Part shown: piece after piece, positions 1-10,333 of the stretch
Layout: every line of letters starts with the position of its first letter
How positions within the stretch are numbered: position 1 is the first letter of the stretch
Assembly (NCBI GenBank): GCA_036936605.1
Contig: JAUPFV010000001.1
Location: forward strand, 78,139,910 to 78,203,909
Direction: 5' to 3'
Origin: Limnanthes douglasii subsp. nivea
Taxonomy: Eukaryota; Streptophyta; Magnoliopsida; Brassicales; Limnanthaceae
DNA length: 64,000 bases
The notes under the pieces: model-generated
What the model was told of the DNA's origin: nothing
The model's input: the letters and a program-made list of their open reading frames with translations, nothing else
Database searches by the model: none
Made by a program: the position numbers and the translations under genes

Positions 1-545
1 TAAATTTTGAGACTTAATCCTTCAAACTTTTGTAGTCATACAATGTAGGGATTATCTTATTTTAAGTTAGATTTCAAACTTATTCAAAATATGTTAATAA
101 AAAACCTCTTCTGACAAATCCTGTTTGTTTAGGACAATAGTAATATTTTCTAGACTTTTTCTAATTTTAAACATTTTACATTTGAAATTGAATGATAAGA
201 CTTTCCAACTATATAGTATATATTAATATTTTTAATTTTTAATCAATTAAATTAATGTTGACAAACAAAAACGCTTTATATAAAATTACATAAATTTATG
301 TGTGTTCTATGTTCTATTTTTATAAAAAGAATATAGTATATATTTAAAAAAAATATGCAATGCCCCAAATTTTGATAATGTCACGGTTAGTAGTTTAAAT
401 TTATCCTGACCGAAGTATTGAAACTAGAAAATAAGTTTGAAGACCGGGTACAAATTTTTAGTAGAAGATGAGAACAAAATTATGAGTAAAGTGATAAACA
501 AAAGATTACGAGCTCTCATGTGAGGTTTTATTTATAGGAATTGCA
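1..545 (+). repeat. Dispersed AT-rich repeat, left arm of an inverted pair
   Basis: Bases 1-260 match the reverse complement of 39565-39855. Bases about 161-545 match the reverse complement of 5935-6312. Shared blocks include CTATTTTTATAAAA, then GCAATGCC, then ATTATGAGTAAAG, then ACGAGCTC, then GGTTTTATTTATAG, in the same order. The copy probably extends beyond the left window edge. No coding potential is seen. It could be the old 5' flank of the LINE that follows, or part of a segmental inverted duplication. Confidence 0.6.
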
Positions 546-1514
546 TAGCTTTTAAATCTTCAATAGATGAGAAAGAGCTAATATAAAAAATTTATTTTTA
601 AACTAAAGATTAAATATTCTAATTCGACTTATTATTTTCTTAATTTTAGAAAATAATAAGTTTTTCTAATTTAAACTTATTGTGGAGAGATATGGTCACA
701 AGTTAATCTTTTTTAATTTTTATTTATTTATTAGAGTTCATATAATTTACATATTTATCTTTTATGAATAACTCTTTTAGTACTTGTTGACTAAGTGATC
801 GTGGAGTATAAATATATGATTAATAGGTAAAGTTGAACTCCTGGTTTTGAGATATGATTGCTTGATCATTTTTAATGGTTTAGATGTTGCTATTTTTATT
901 GAACGAAAAATGTTTGGTTTGAAATATTATCATACGATTAAGCCATTGAATTATGAAATTGTTTGTGTGAGTAATTGACGTATTAGGGTAGCCAGATAGT
1001 GCCAAAGGACAATATGTTGATGACCTTAATTGGGACTGCCAACTATGAAACTTTTTTTTACGCAAAAGATCTTAGCTATAGTCCAAATAAGTTCTACTAC
1101 ATGAAGTCTGCAATAATTTAAATCGTGACCTAATCCATATAAGTAATCATTGATATGCTTAAGTCTAAGAAAAAATAGAAGAAATGTTTTGTGTTCGTGA
1201 TCAAAGTGTGGGAGACATGTAACCATCTCTGATATTTGGCTGAGTAAGCGGAGTTAAAAAGATGAAAACTCAAGTATTGGTCTTAATTCGTCGAGGTTTG
1301 GAATTGATCATATCACAATATATTTACCCTTACAATATTTATCTTCATGGACTATTGGTCTTCAAATGATGGAATATTTAAGGTGAGCCCCTTGGGGCTA
1401 ACATGAAAATGGGATACTCATCCTTTTATATGATGTCTTCTTCTTGAAACCTCCCGATCTATGTTCAAGGTATGAGAACTATTTTTTCCAAAAACACACA
1501 CACAACTTCAATTT
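546..1514. other. AT-rich noncoding DNA
   Basis: No reading frame here resembles a known protein. The corresponding stretch is missing from the inverted partner copy at 5.9 kb, where the repeat arm joins the LINE almost directly. The extra sequence is therefore either an insertion in this copy or a deletion in the other. Confidence 0.4.
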
Positions 1515-2430
1515 GCCCTTCGTGACCTCAATCGTAAAGAATATGTTCGATATTAGCACTAGGGTGGCGAGTTCCCAAAACCAACTTTTCTCGCCTCAAT
1601 CCACTTTAAATCCCTCTATAGTCTCTACCAAGATTAAAGCTTCTTCCACTCATATCTCATTTAGTCGTGTCGAGGAATATTTTATAACAACTTAAAATCA
1701 TATTATTAGAAATAAAACCGTATTTATCACTGATAGTAATTGGTTCCTCACCAGTTACAATAATGAGGTGACGAAAGTCTTGATCAACTATTACTCTAAC
1801 CTTCTTGGCTCTAGGTCTCTCTCGGATTACATTGGACTTGCTCGTATCTCCTCACTTATTTTTGCTAAAGTGAACCCTAGGACCAATCCTCGATAGTCTG
1901 CCATGTTACTTGTGCTGAAATAAAAAAGTGTCATTTTAGTATTGATAACAGAAAATCCTCAAGGCTTGAAGGCTTCGATGCAGTTTTTTTAAGCATTCAT
2001 GGAACCTCATCTGCAAAGACATATGTGATGAGATCTTAAGGTTTTTTAGTATGCGTCGTTTTGAGCCTTTTTGGAATTCATCCACCGATTCTTGTATCCC
2101 TAAGAAGGATTGTTCATCTTATTTCCAATGTGGTGTACAAGATTATTTCCAAGATTATAACCTAAATGACCAAAAAATCTTTCCCTTATCTTATTGACAA
2201 TCTCAATTAGCTTTTGTAACTGATCGTAATATTACTGGAAAATATCCCCATGCCATAAATGTTGGTTATAGGCTTTTGTAAGGCCCTAAAAGCAACAATA
2301 AAATATCTGAGATAGCCAATATAGGCTCCACTCAGAATCTTTGTAAAAGTTTCAACTTAGGCCATAAATGTTGGTTTTATATGTATATATTCAAGTCTAA
2401 AAGGCTTTTCATCAATAAAATTTTTCTTTA
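1515..2430 (+). pseudogene. Degenerate L1-type LINE ORF2 fragment (copy A)
   Basis: In broken frames the translation follows the ORF2 of the LINE at 13-17 kb. At 1555-1690 is the linker between endonuclease and RT, with ISTRVASSQNQL corresponding to ISNRVSNAQSKL. At about 1960-2260 is the start of the reverse transcriptase, with SQLAFVTDRNITGK corresponding to SQSAFVAGRNISDK. Many stops and frameshifts are present. The endonuclease and the catalytic RT half are missing. The nucleotide sequence is closer to the minus-strand copy at 2871-5925 than to the 13-17 kb element. Non-functional. Confidence 0.7.
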
Positions 2431-2870
2431 CTGTTAAAAAAATAACAATTTTGTTTAAAAAAATAGTATAAGACGATGGGATAAGGGATCAAGATTGTTT
2501 TTAGTATAATAATCATATAGAATATATAAATTTTTATAAAATAATTAAATTTTACAATTTTTAATATGTAAATAAATTTGTTTCGGTTTAAAGTTTTAAA
2601 AATTAGAAAATCGACGTGGTTCGTTGCAATTTAATATGGTGCATTAAATTTATCTTATGTTTTTTGGTTTTTTCAATTTGATAAAAAACTTAAAATATCA
2701 TAATAAAAAATTATAATAAACTAATTAAACCAATTATTAGTTTTTGTGTGTGTTTATAATAATAAAATAATAATAAAATTAAAACCAATTATTAGTTTTT
2801 TTTATAATAACAAAACAATATTAAATTTATCGTCATGTTAAATATGTTTGTAATTACGAAATAAACCATA
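2431..2870. other. AT-rich spacer between two convergent LINE copies
   Basis: Very AT-rich DNA with short direct repeats around 2730-2810 (AATTATTAGTTTTT occurs twice). It separates the 3' side of LINE copy A (+) from the 3' end of LINE copy B (-). Nothing coding is seen. Confidence 0.4.
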
Positions 2871-5800
2871 CATTTTTTTTTGGGTGAATAAATGCATTAA
2901 ATTAGAATAAAAGGTTCTTACACTTACATGGGTATGTCCGGATGAGTAGCGTTAAGAGCTGGGAAAATATAAAATAATTAATAATAAAAAACTCGGCGAA
3001 ACGAATACAACAAGCAAATTGAAAGCACCAAGACTAAATGATTGGCCTAAACTTAGTCAAACAAGTACAACATAACAAAATGAATGTGTTAAGACCAATA
3101 TGTAGAGAGAGGCAAAACACCATCGATGAAGAGAGAAGATATATCATTCTAGAAGGGGGAGATGACTGCCATATATATAAACACAAAAAAAGTAAGTAAT
3201 AATTTTAAAAGGGGTGGCTAGACCGGGAAAACTTGGTACCAAAGAATATGAACTTGGAGTTAGAAAACACGTGGTAAAATATCACGATAGCGAGAGTCAG
3301 AGATTATATGAAAATTCTAGCAGCCCTCTCACACCAGACGTGGTAGATAACAACGCCAAAATAGGTATGCCAAAGGTATCAAAATCCGGATAAAGGGTAG
3401 TTAGACGCCTCATAAATCTAAAAGAACCAATTGTTAGGCTTAATGAAAAAACAGAACTTGAAATCTGTGGAACCCCAGATGATTAGAGTGTAACTATAGT
3501 TATAAAGGTATGATTAATGGTTTCTGAGACGGAATCGCATTAGACACAATTCAGGGGGGGGGGTGTTTAGACCCTAACTTAAAAGCTTATCCTTGATGAA
3601 AGTTTGTCATGGATAGCAAGCCAAAAGATGAAAAAGGCAAGGAATGTTAAATTTATGCCAAACTAGCCCCGCCCACATAACCCGGAGGATATGCGAACGA
3701 ATAACATTGTTGATATCCTTGATAGTGAACTTGGTAATACCATTCTTAGCATTCCAGTAGTGGACGTCTTGGTAGATGATGTTAGGGGAAGGGAGGGAAA
3801 TGATGAGGTGGTTAATTTCATGAAAGGTTTGATGGTTACCAGCACTAACATGCCTTAAATGAGTCGGTCAATCCTAGTATCTATCCCGAATGATATCAGA
3901 AACCTTGAGATTTCTCCCCATATGAGATTCAAGAATAATAATGTGCCCATAGTGATTGACCAAAGAGTTCGTGAGTAACTACAAGTCAAACCAAAATAAG
4001 GTCTTCTCCTCGTTACCAATCGCAACCATGTACAAATTGCCACAGAGAGGCCTAAGATTTAAAAATTTCCTCCAAGTTCAGGAATGAGAAGATTCAATCT
4101 TTAAAGATCTCAAATTTTTATCTTTAACATTGTCAAATTAAATCCATCACACCAGATTGAGTTGTCAAGTTTATTTATGATCAACCACAAATGTTTAAGG
4201 ACGACCGCTTGATTCCAAGTTTTAGGTCTAGAATTCCAAGGATGCCCTCAAACAAGGGCAAGGTAACTGCAGAACATGCCACTTTAGCACTTGTAACCTT
4301 CATCTCATGGTCAAACCAAAGGAAACAACATAGATACTGTGAGAGTTTTGTAGAATCATAGTAGGAAGAATGAACATCACAAACCTGCCCCCACAAAAAT
4401 ATTGATTTGATAAGATGATGTTTTCCCATATAAGATAGGTGTTTAAAAGTCCAAGAGGTAATACATGAAATAATTTTATCATGAAAGGATCGATAATCAT
4501 TATGAGAAGGTGAAACCCGAGAGAAAATGAATCTAAGATACTTAGTCGGGAGGGACCCTACGTTGAAACCTATGATATTTATAAGGTTTATTTTTAAGAG
4601 TGGGATTAACCTCAGAGAGGAAGATATGAATCTTCTGAGGGATTAATTTAAGATTCAAGATAACAAAGAAATCATTAAGACCATCCTTGATATGGTTGAG
4701 GGAATTGATGTCACCACGACATATATCATCAGGTCATCTGTGAAGCATAGATTGACAAGCTTAAGTTTATGAAACTTTCAGTGGAAATTAAAATTTACAT
4801 AAATATTTTCCTCCTTGAGGATAATGGAGAGGACTTGCTTGACCAAGAAAAATTAGAATATAGATAAGAGGTCACCTTGTTTGAGACCCTTCATGCATTT
4901 GAAGTGCCCATGAGGGCCCCTTTTAATATTCATAGTATAAGATGGAGTGACGATACATTGGATAATCTAGTTGATCATCTGTTATGGGAAATTCATAACC
5001 ATCACGATGTCAAAGATAAGATGTCAACTAACATTGTTGGAGCATTTCACCTGGTCAATTTTAAAAGCAACCCTAAGGAGTTCTTGAAAAAGGCCAGTTA
5101 CAAAAGTTAACTAAGATTTATCAATCAGATAACGGAAAAATTATTTGATCCTATAATAAATAGTGATTCTAAGATGACCTTGGAAATATTCTTGTACACC
5201 ACATTGCAACATGCAATAGGCATGGAATCCTCGATAAAAGAGGGACAATTCGTCTTAATGATAAAATAAATAGTAAAGTCCTTCTAAGAAGGCTCAAGAT
5301 GGCCCATGTTAAAGAATCTTAAGACCCCATCACATAAGTCTAACCGGTGAGGTTCCAAGAATGCTTGAAAAAATCCATATCGAAGCCAACGGGCCTTGAG
5401 GATTTTCTGTTATGAATACTAAAAAGGTCACTTTTGATTTCAACGCAAGTAACAAGGCAGACCATCGATGACCGGTCTTGGGTATTCACTGTAGCAAAAA
5501 TAATCAAGGTGCTAAAGCAAACCCAATGTTACCCGAGATAGACCTAGAACCAAGAAGGTTAGAGTAATAGTTGACCAAGACTCTCGTCACCTCATTAGTG
5601 TAACTGGCGAGGACCCTATTACTATTACTGATAAAGACAATTTTATTTATAATAATACTGTTTTTAAGTTGTTATGAAAGAATTTAATGTCATGGTCTCC
5701 AAACTTGAGCCGATTCTCTCTAGACTTTTGTTTATAGAATGATCGACACGATTGAGAGAGATATACATAGAATAAGCTTCAATCACAATAGAGACTGAAG

Positions 5801-5925
5801 TGCGATTTAAAAGGTCATTAGTTAAGATGGATTGAACCAAAAAAAATTTGGTTTTGGACACTCGTCACCCTAACGCTTATATCACTATATTCCTTAAGAT
5901 TGAGGTCATCAAGGATAAATTAAAA
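2871..5925 (-). pseudogene. Degenerate L1-type LINE ORF2 (copy B)
   Basis: Read on the minus strand this is LINE ORF2 from the linker through the RT to the zf-RVT region and 3' tail. At 5664-5861 is the linker, matching the 14.2 kb element. At about 4700-4870 an RT block still shows a DDLMIY-like catalytic box. At 4180-4430 is the KYLxxxx ... SWTxxHLSY segment. At 3540-3690 is the zinc-finger-like C-terminus, with AGLVWHKFNIP. The 3' end on this strand is TTCACCC followed by an A-run (2872-2880), like the 17.16 kb end of the long LINE. Many stops and frameshifts; dead. Confidence 0.75.
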
Positions 5926-5934
5926 AATTAAAAA

Positions 5935-6312
5935 TAATATAATCCCACGCTATAAATAAAACCACAACTAGGAGCTCGTATATTTTTGTAACTTTACTCA
6001 TAAAATTCTACACGTTTGGAATAAATTAAAGCTCATTAATCGTAATGTTGTTAAAGTTTTGGAGGCATTGAATATCTTTTTCAAAATATGTATTATATTC
6101 TTTTATAAAAATAGAATGTAGTTTCTCTAGTATACATGTTTTTGTTGCATATAGAATATATAGATTCTCTTGAAGATATATATTTTAGTAGTTTTTGGGT
6201 TGATTTAAACATTGATTCTTATTAATTAAAAATTAAAAAAATTAATATATATTATATAGTTACGCAGTTTTACAAATTTAATTTCAAATACAAAATGTAT
6301 AATATTAAGAAG
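5935..6312 (-). repeat. Dispersed AT-rich repeat, right arm of an inverted pair
   Basis: The reverse complement of this stretch aligns with about 161-545 with small indels. The AT-rich outer part (6190-6310) also matches 39570-39690. It abuts LINE copy B on one side and the truncated copia integrase on the other, so its outer edge near 6312 is a clean breakpoint. Confidence 0.6.
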
Positions 6313-6319
6313 AAAATCA

Positions 6320-6960
6320 ACATATGTTCTCTTATTCTCCTCCCAAAGTTAATATTCTATAAAAACGTGGCCATTCCTTACTCAAATATTGTACCAGTGA
6401 ACCCTCTGGAATGTTCAGAATAAGCTATGAATAAACAACTAACTATTTTTTGGTCAAATTTCTTTTCTTGAGGTTTGTAAGGCCTAGTCTCAGTTGGACA
6501 ACCCCACACATATTGATGCTATAAATTAGGTCTACTCTCATTCCAAAGCTCATATGGAGTCCTAACAGTAGCCTTTGTGGGTACTCAATTAAGTATATAA
6601 GGGGCACATTTTTATGGCTTCCCCCAGAGAGATAATGGTAGAGATGAGTGACTTATCATGCTTCTAACCATATCTTTTAGTGTTCGGTTTCGTCTGTCAA
6701 ATACACCATTCATGTGAGGTGAACCGAGTATAGTGTATTGATGGACTATTCCACACTTCTCTAGGTACTGTGCAAAGGGTCCCAGATGTTGTTCACCCGA
6801 TCCTTCATATCTACCATAGTATTCACCACCACGGTTAGATCTAACAGTCTTAATGCTTTTACCAAGTTGTTTCTCAACCTCGGTCTTAAAAGCTATGAAC
6901 TTGTCTAGGGCTTCATACTCTTCTTCTTGACCGGACCTTTACCCTAGTCCTTTGCCATCT
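6320..6960 (-). pseudogene. Copia integrase fragment
   Basis: Minus-strand translation gives a copia integrase core. It includes FKTEVEKQLGKSIKTVRS, then RGGEYYG (usual form D-N-GGEY, here N-R-GGEY, so the second catalytic Asp appears substituted), then GSPHMNGVFDRRNRTL (usual NGVAERRNRTL, so the catalytic Glu position is D). It continues through SLPLSLWG to the integrase-to-RT linker WGCPTETRPYKPQEKK near 6490. One in-frame stop follows the LWGKP segment. The substituted acidic residues and the truncation make it inactive. Confidence 0.75.
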
Positions 6961-7660
6961 GCCTTCCGCTTAGGTCCTGCATTTTTTCCAGATATAATCA
7001 CATTAGCCTCAGGCGGTGTGCCTTTAAGTCTCTCTTCCTCCTATGCAACGTGGGAAATCAACTCATTGATATTCCACTTTTTCTCGCATGCAGTTATAGG
7101 TGGACTGGAAATACTTAAACCGGTCTGGTAGTGAATGAAATTTGAATCCCACTATGCATTCCTCAGGTAAGTCTAAACCGATTGCCTTTAACTTTTGGCC
7201 AATCATTGACATTCCCAGAATGTGCTCCCGGATTTTACCTTTGCCATTATACTTTTTTTGGTAGCTAGATCGATGAGAAAACGTTGCATCTCTACCTTCT
7301 CATTTTTGGAAAAGGCTTTCTCATCCTCTGTGAGAAAGAACCGAGGCAGTGATAACACCTTTAGGGACAGCCCCACGCAATGTTATTGGTATCCCCTGTA
7401 ACAAGAGCGACATGCATAACTTATTTGACCTCTCCCACCTTTCATTAGCCTCAGTTTCATCCGGTGTACTTTCCGGACTAAGGGAGGATGGTTTGGGAGT
7501 TGACAATGCATGGTCATAATCATGTACAAATAAAAACAGAAACATATTTTCCTTCCACCATTGGAAGTCCGAACAATCCAACATGGGTGGACGGTTCCTC
7601 AATAAATTGTAACCAGTGGATACTATAATAAGAACAAACAACACAAACCACATTTAACAT
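6960..7660 (-). pseudogene. Copia gag fragment
   Basis: An open stretch at 7321-7653 carries a copia-type gag start: a YNLLRNRPPMLDCSDFQWWK segment resembling the usual binding motif before the conserved W, then SNKLCMSLLLQGIPITLRGA. After a frameshift the homology continues through KVEMQRFLIDLATK, LKAIGLDLPEECIVGFKFHS and LPDRFKYFQS to about 7060. No CCHC knuckle is visible before the integrase begins. In intact elements this is the capsid-like protein that packages the RNA. Here it is frameshifted and partly deleted. Confidence 0.65.
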
Positions 7661-7799
7661 CTTGACATATAACTGAAAACATATGCATGAACATGACAAA
7701 TAGATGTAAAACATTAAATTCATTGATAATAGATACCGGAGGGCAAATCATACTAACATGCAATTTTATGAGTTTGAGAAAAAAAATACTATGATCATT

Positions 7800-8190
7800 A
7801 TTTTAATTTTTTAAGTACCAATGAGACCTTTCGGAGAGCCGATGTCATTTACATAGATTAAAATAACCATAATTTGATTTTCTTTAATTACCGACGAAAC
7901 CTTGCGGAATGTTGATTTCACCTACTTAAAATAAAAAAATTGCAATGATGAATTTATTTTATCCTAAGTACTGATGAAACCTTCCGGAGGGCCGATTTCA
8001 TCTACTTAAAATTAAAATCAACACAATGACCATTTTCAACAATTTTCTCTTGTTCATGATTACTTTAAAACCAAACGCGGTCCTTCCGAGGGACCGGTAA
8101 TATTTGAATTTAAATTAATCACCGAACCTTTCGAAGCCTAGGATCCATAAGAAAAATAATTTTAACCTTTCAGAGGGCCGATTAAATTAA
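7800..8190 (-). repeat. Diverged tandem repeat in the copia leader
   Basis: About five or six degenerate units spaced roughly 70-80 bp share the core CCTTTCGGAGGGCCGATTTC on the plus strand (near 7830, 7905, 7983, 8087, 8128 and 8167). They are GC-richer than the surroundings and lie in the untranslated leader between PBS and gag. No coding role is seen. Confidence 0.7.
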
Positions 8191-9050
8191 TTCCTTAGTT
8201 TCACTTACCGGTTTATGAAACCTTATTAATGCATCACCATTTAATCTTTCGCGCACATTAAATTTACTTCACAAATAAACATACAATAATTAGCATGTCA
8301 AACACACCATATTTGTGAAATAAATCATGTCATATATTTTAAATTAATTAAAATAATTAATTTTTTTATGAATAATGTTTTCGATGAATAGTGAATTCGA
8401 AAAAAAACAATGTTCATCACCCGAAAAGTATTGTTCATTGCCCGGAAAAATAGATTTCATAACTTATAAATAATGTTTCCGATAAATAGTGTTTTTTTAA
8501 TTCATCCTCTAATATACTGTTCACAAATTGTTCATATTTTGAAAGAAAACACTATTCACAACACTCCCACTACTGTCATCGCGTCAACTGTGTATTACAA
8601 ATTACCTCGCAAGTTGCGGTGTTCATCCACAACGTCAGTAGTTCGCTGGTCATTGTGAACATCGTCGGACAACCTTCGATCAACGTTAACATCAAGGGTT
8701 CATCCGTTGATGAGCCATTGTCCCAATAGTTTTGATTTTAGTTGTTATATCAAGGTTAGTTTGATGCTAATTTCGGGAGAAAAAATTCCAGACATCAATA
8801 AACCCTAATTTAACCGGACAAAAATATCCCTAGACTATCAAAATTGCAATTTATTCATAATAAAACATGGTTTTCAATACAAATAAATCACTTAATATGC
8901 TTTTCATACAATTCATAAGTCCATACCCTAACCAACTCAATTAACACATAATCCCAATGACATGGGTTCTTTACGATGAAGAAAAACATGTATCTTCATC
9001 TATCAATACACAATTCGATTATTCTACCGAATAAAAAAAAGGGTTAACAT
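8190..9050 (-). other. Copia 5' leader region
   Basis: Noncoding stretch between the PBS and the tandem repeat. It contains several copies of a TGTTCATC/TGTTCATTGCCCG-like motif near 8410-8680. No recognisable protein is encoded. Confidence 0.4.
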
Positions 9051-9063
9051 GGCTCTGATACCA
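9051..9063 (-). other. Primer-binding site, initiator tRNA-Met type
   Basis: On the minus strand this reads TGGTATCAGAGCC, the standard plant copia PBS complementary to the 3' end of initiator tRNA-Met. It lies 2 bp inside the LTR. Confidence 0.85.
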
Positions 9064-9065
9064 AA

Positions 9066-9721
9066 TGTTATATATTATTCTTAATCAAATCAAATAATAT
9101 ATAACAAATCACGGAAAAATAATTAAACCCTTTTCTAGATTCACCTAGATAAATAAACAGAAAACCAAGAACACTTACGGGTTTGTCTGCTGCTATTCAT
9201 TTAGTATTCTCTTTTGTTCCTTTGCGTTCTTCAGCGAATCCGTTTATGAAATTGAAAAACCTACAGAATAAAATTAGAGAAGAACGAAAAGGTTTTCAGA
9301 CACTCAAGGAAGCGGTCGTATTTCTGATTATGATTTAGGATGATGAAATTCCTAAACCCAGCCCCTTATTTATAGACTTTACAATGTGAAGCCCAACATT
9401 GTAAAGCCCAGCCTTTCTTACTTCCTTGTGTCCGGGACCATAACCTGATAAATTGATAATTCAATTTATATCCCTGATTTATTAATTTAGGCTTAAATGT
9501 TGAGATTTGGGCCTTCTTCATCACAATGCCTAAATTCAACCCGGTTACCACACTTAGCCCATAACATTTTTTCACCCATAGGTCCAATTTAGTTAGTTAA
9601 ATAATTAACTCAATTACTTTTAATTTGGACTTCCTTAAGACAATAAAAGAATATGTATATTTAACATCTCAGTCCAAATTATTGTCAGTCCGTAAATATA
9701 TTACATAAATATATTCCAACA
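9066..9721 (-). repeat. Copia LTR (5' LTR of the truncated element)
   Basis: About 656 bp. On the minus strand it starts TGTTGGAATATATTTATG and ends AATATATAACA next to the PBS, so it has the TG...CA ends of copia LTRs. No second copy is present in the window, so neither LTR divergence nor a target-site duplication can be read. Confidence 0.75.
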
Positions 9722-9894
9722 TTAATGATTGTTTGGTGAAATTTGTAGAAAAATAAGTATATACCACGATTAGTAACACAACTATCCTTCAACATTTTCA
9801 AGCTACTAATAAGAGGAAAGTACAAGTAAAATTAACTTAGATTTATGTTTTTATTTTAGTTTTTTTTGTCTAATATATATTATGATATGACACT

Positions 9895-9942
9895 ATATTT
9901 GAGATTTTAATATAAACCATATTTGAGATTTTAATATAAACC
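9895..9942. repeat. 24-bp tandem duplication
   Basis: Two adjacent identical copies (9895-9918 and 9919-9942) beginning ATATTTGAGATTTTAATA, just upstream of the long LINE. A third partial ATATTTTGG follows. Confidence 0.9.
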
Positions 9943-10333
9943 ATATTTTGGAAAAATATGCTCTATTCTCTCTCCTCTCTCTAAATCGGCAACGGTAACC
10001 AAATCATCTTCTCAGCTGGTGTTGGCTAAGCTTCCTTGGCTTCAGGGCCAGGGAATCTATGGTATTATGTAAGAATTCATTGGCTTCCTTGTATATGTCA
10101 ATCAAGTACATCTCATCCCCCATCACCATTGCTTCTTTGACCCTCTCCTTCCCATTTCAAAGCACTGGTTTGTTCTAAAAGCTCCCAAATCTTCCTTATA
10201 TCCTCCTCACTCTCTTGAAATATCTGTTGGATATCTCAGAGTCAGCTGCAAAAGTATCAACCTTGATGATGTTGAATCTAAAGAAACAAGCCTCCTCAAT
10301 AAAGTCCCATAAATCATTCTCTTCCAAGTATCT

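Larger units (their letters stand above)
6313..9721 (-). mobile_element. Truncated Ty1-copia retrotransposon
   Basis: Minus-strand element with parts in copia order from high to low coordinate: LTR (9066-9721), primer-binding site (9051-9063), a long repeat-rich leader (about 7740-9050), gag (about 6990-7660) and integrase (about 6320-6960). RT, RNase H and the second LTR are absent. The element stops inside the integrase C-terminal part near 6313, where it meets the inverted-repeat arm. Gag and integrase run together with the zinc knuckle and protease apparently lost, so there is an internal deletion as well. Confidence 0.8.

Noticed and set aside
1026..1226. Minus-strand frames at 0.9-1.2 kb
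   Set aside because: Short, composition-driven and without homology.
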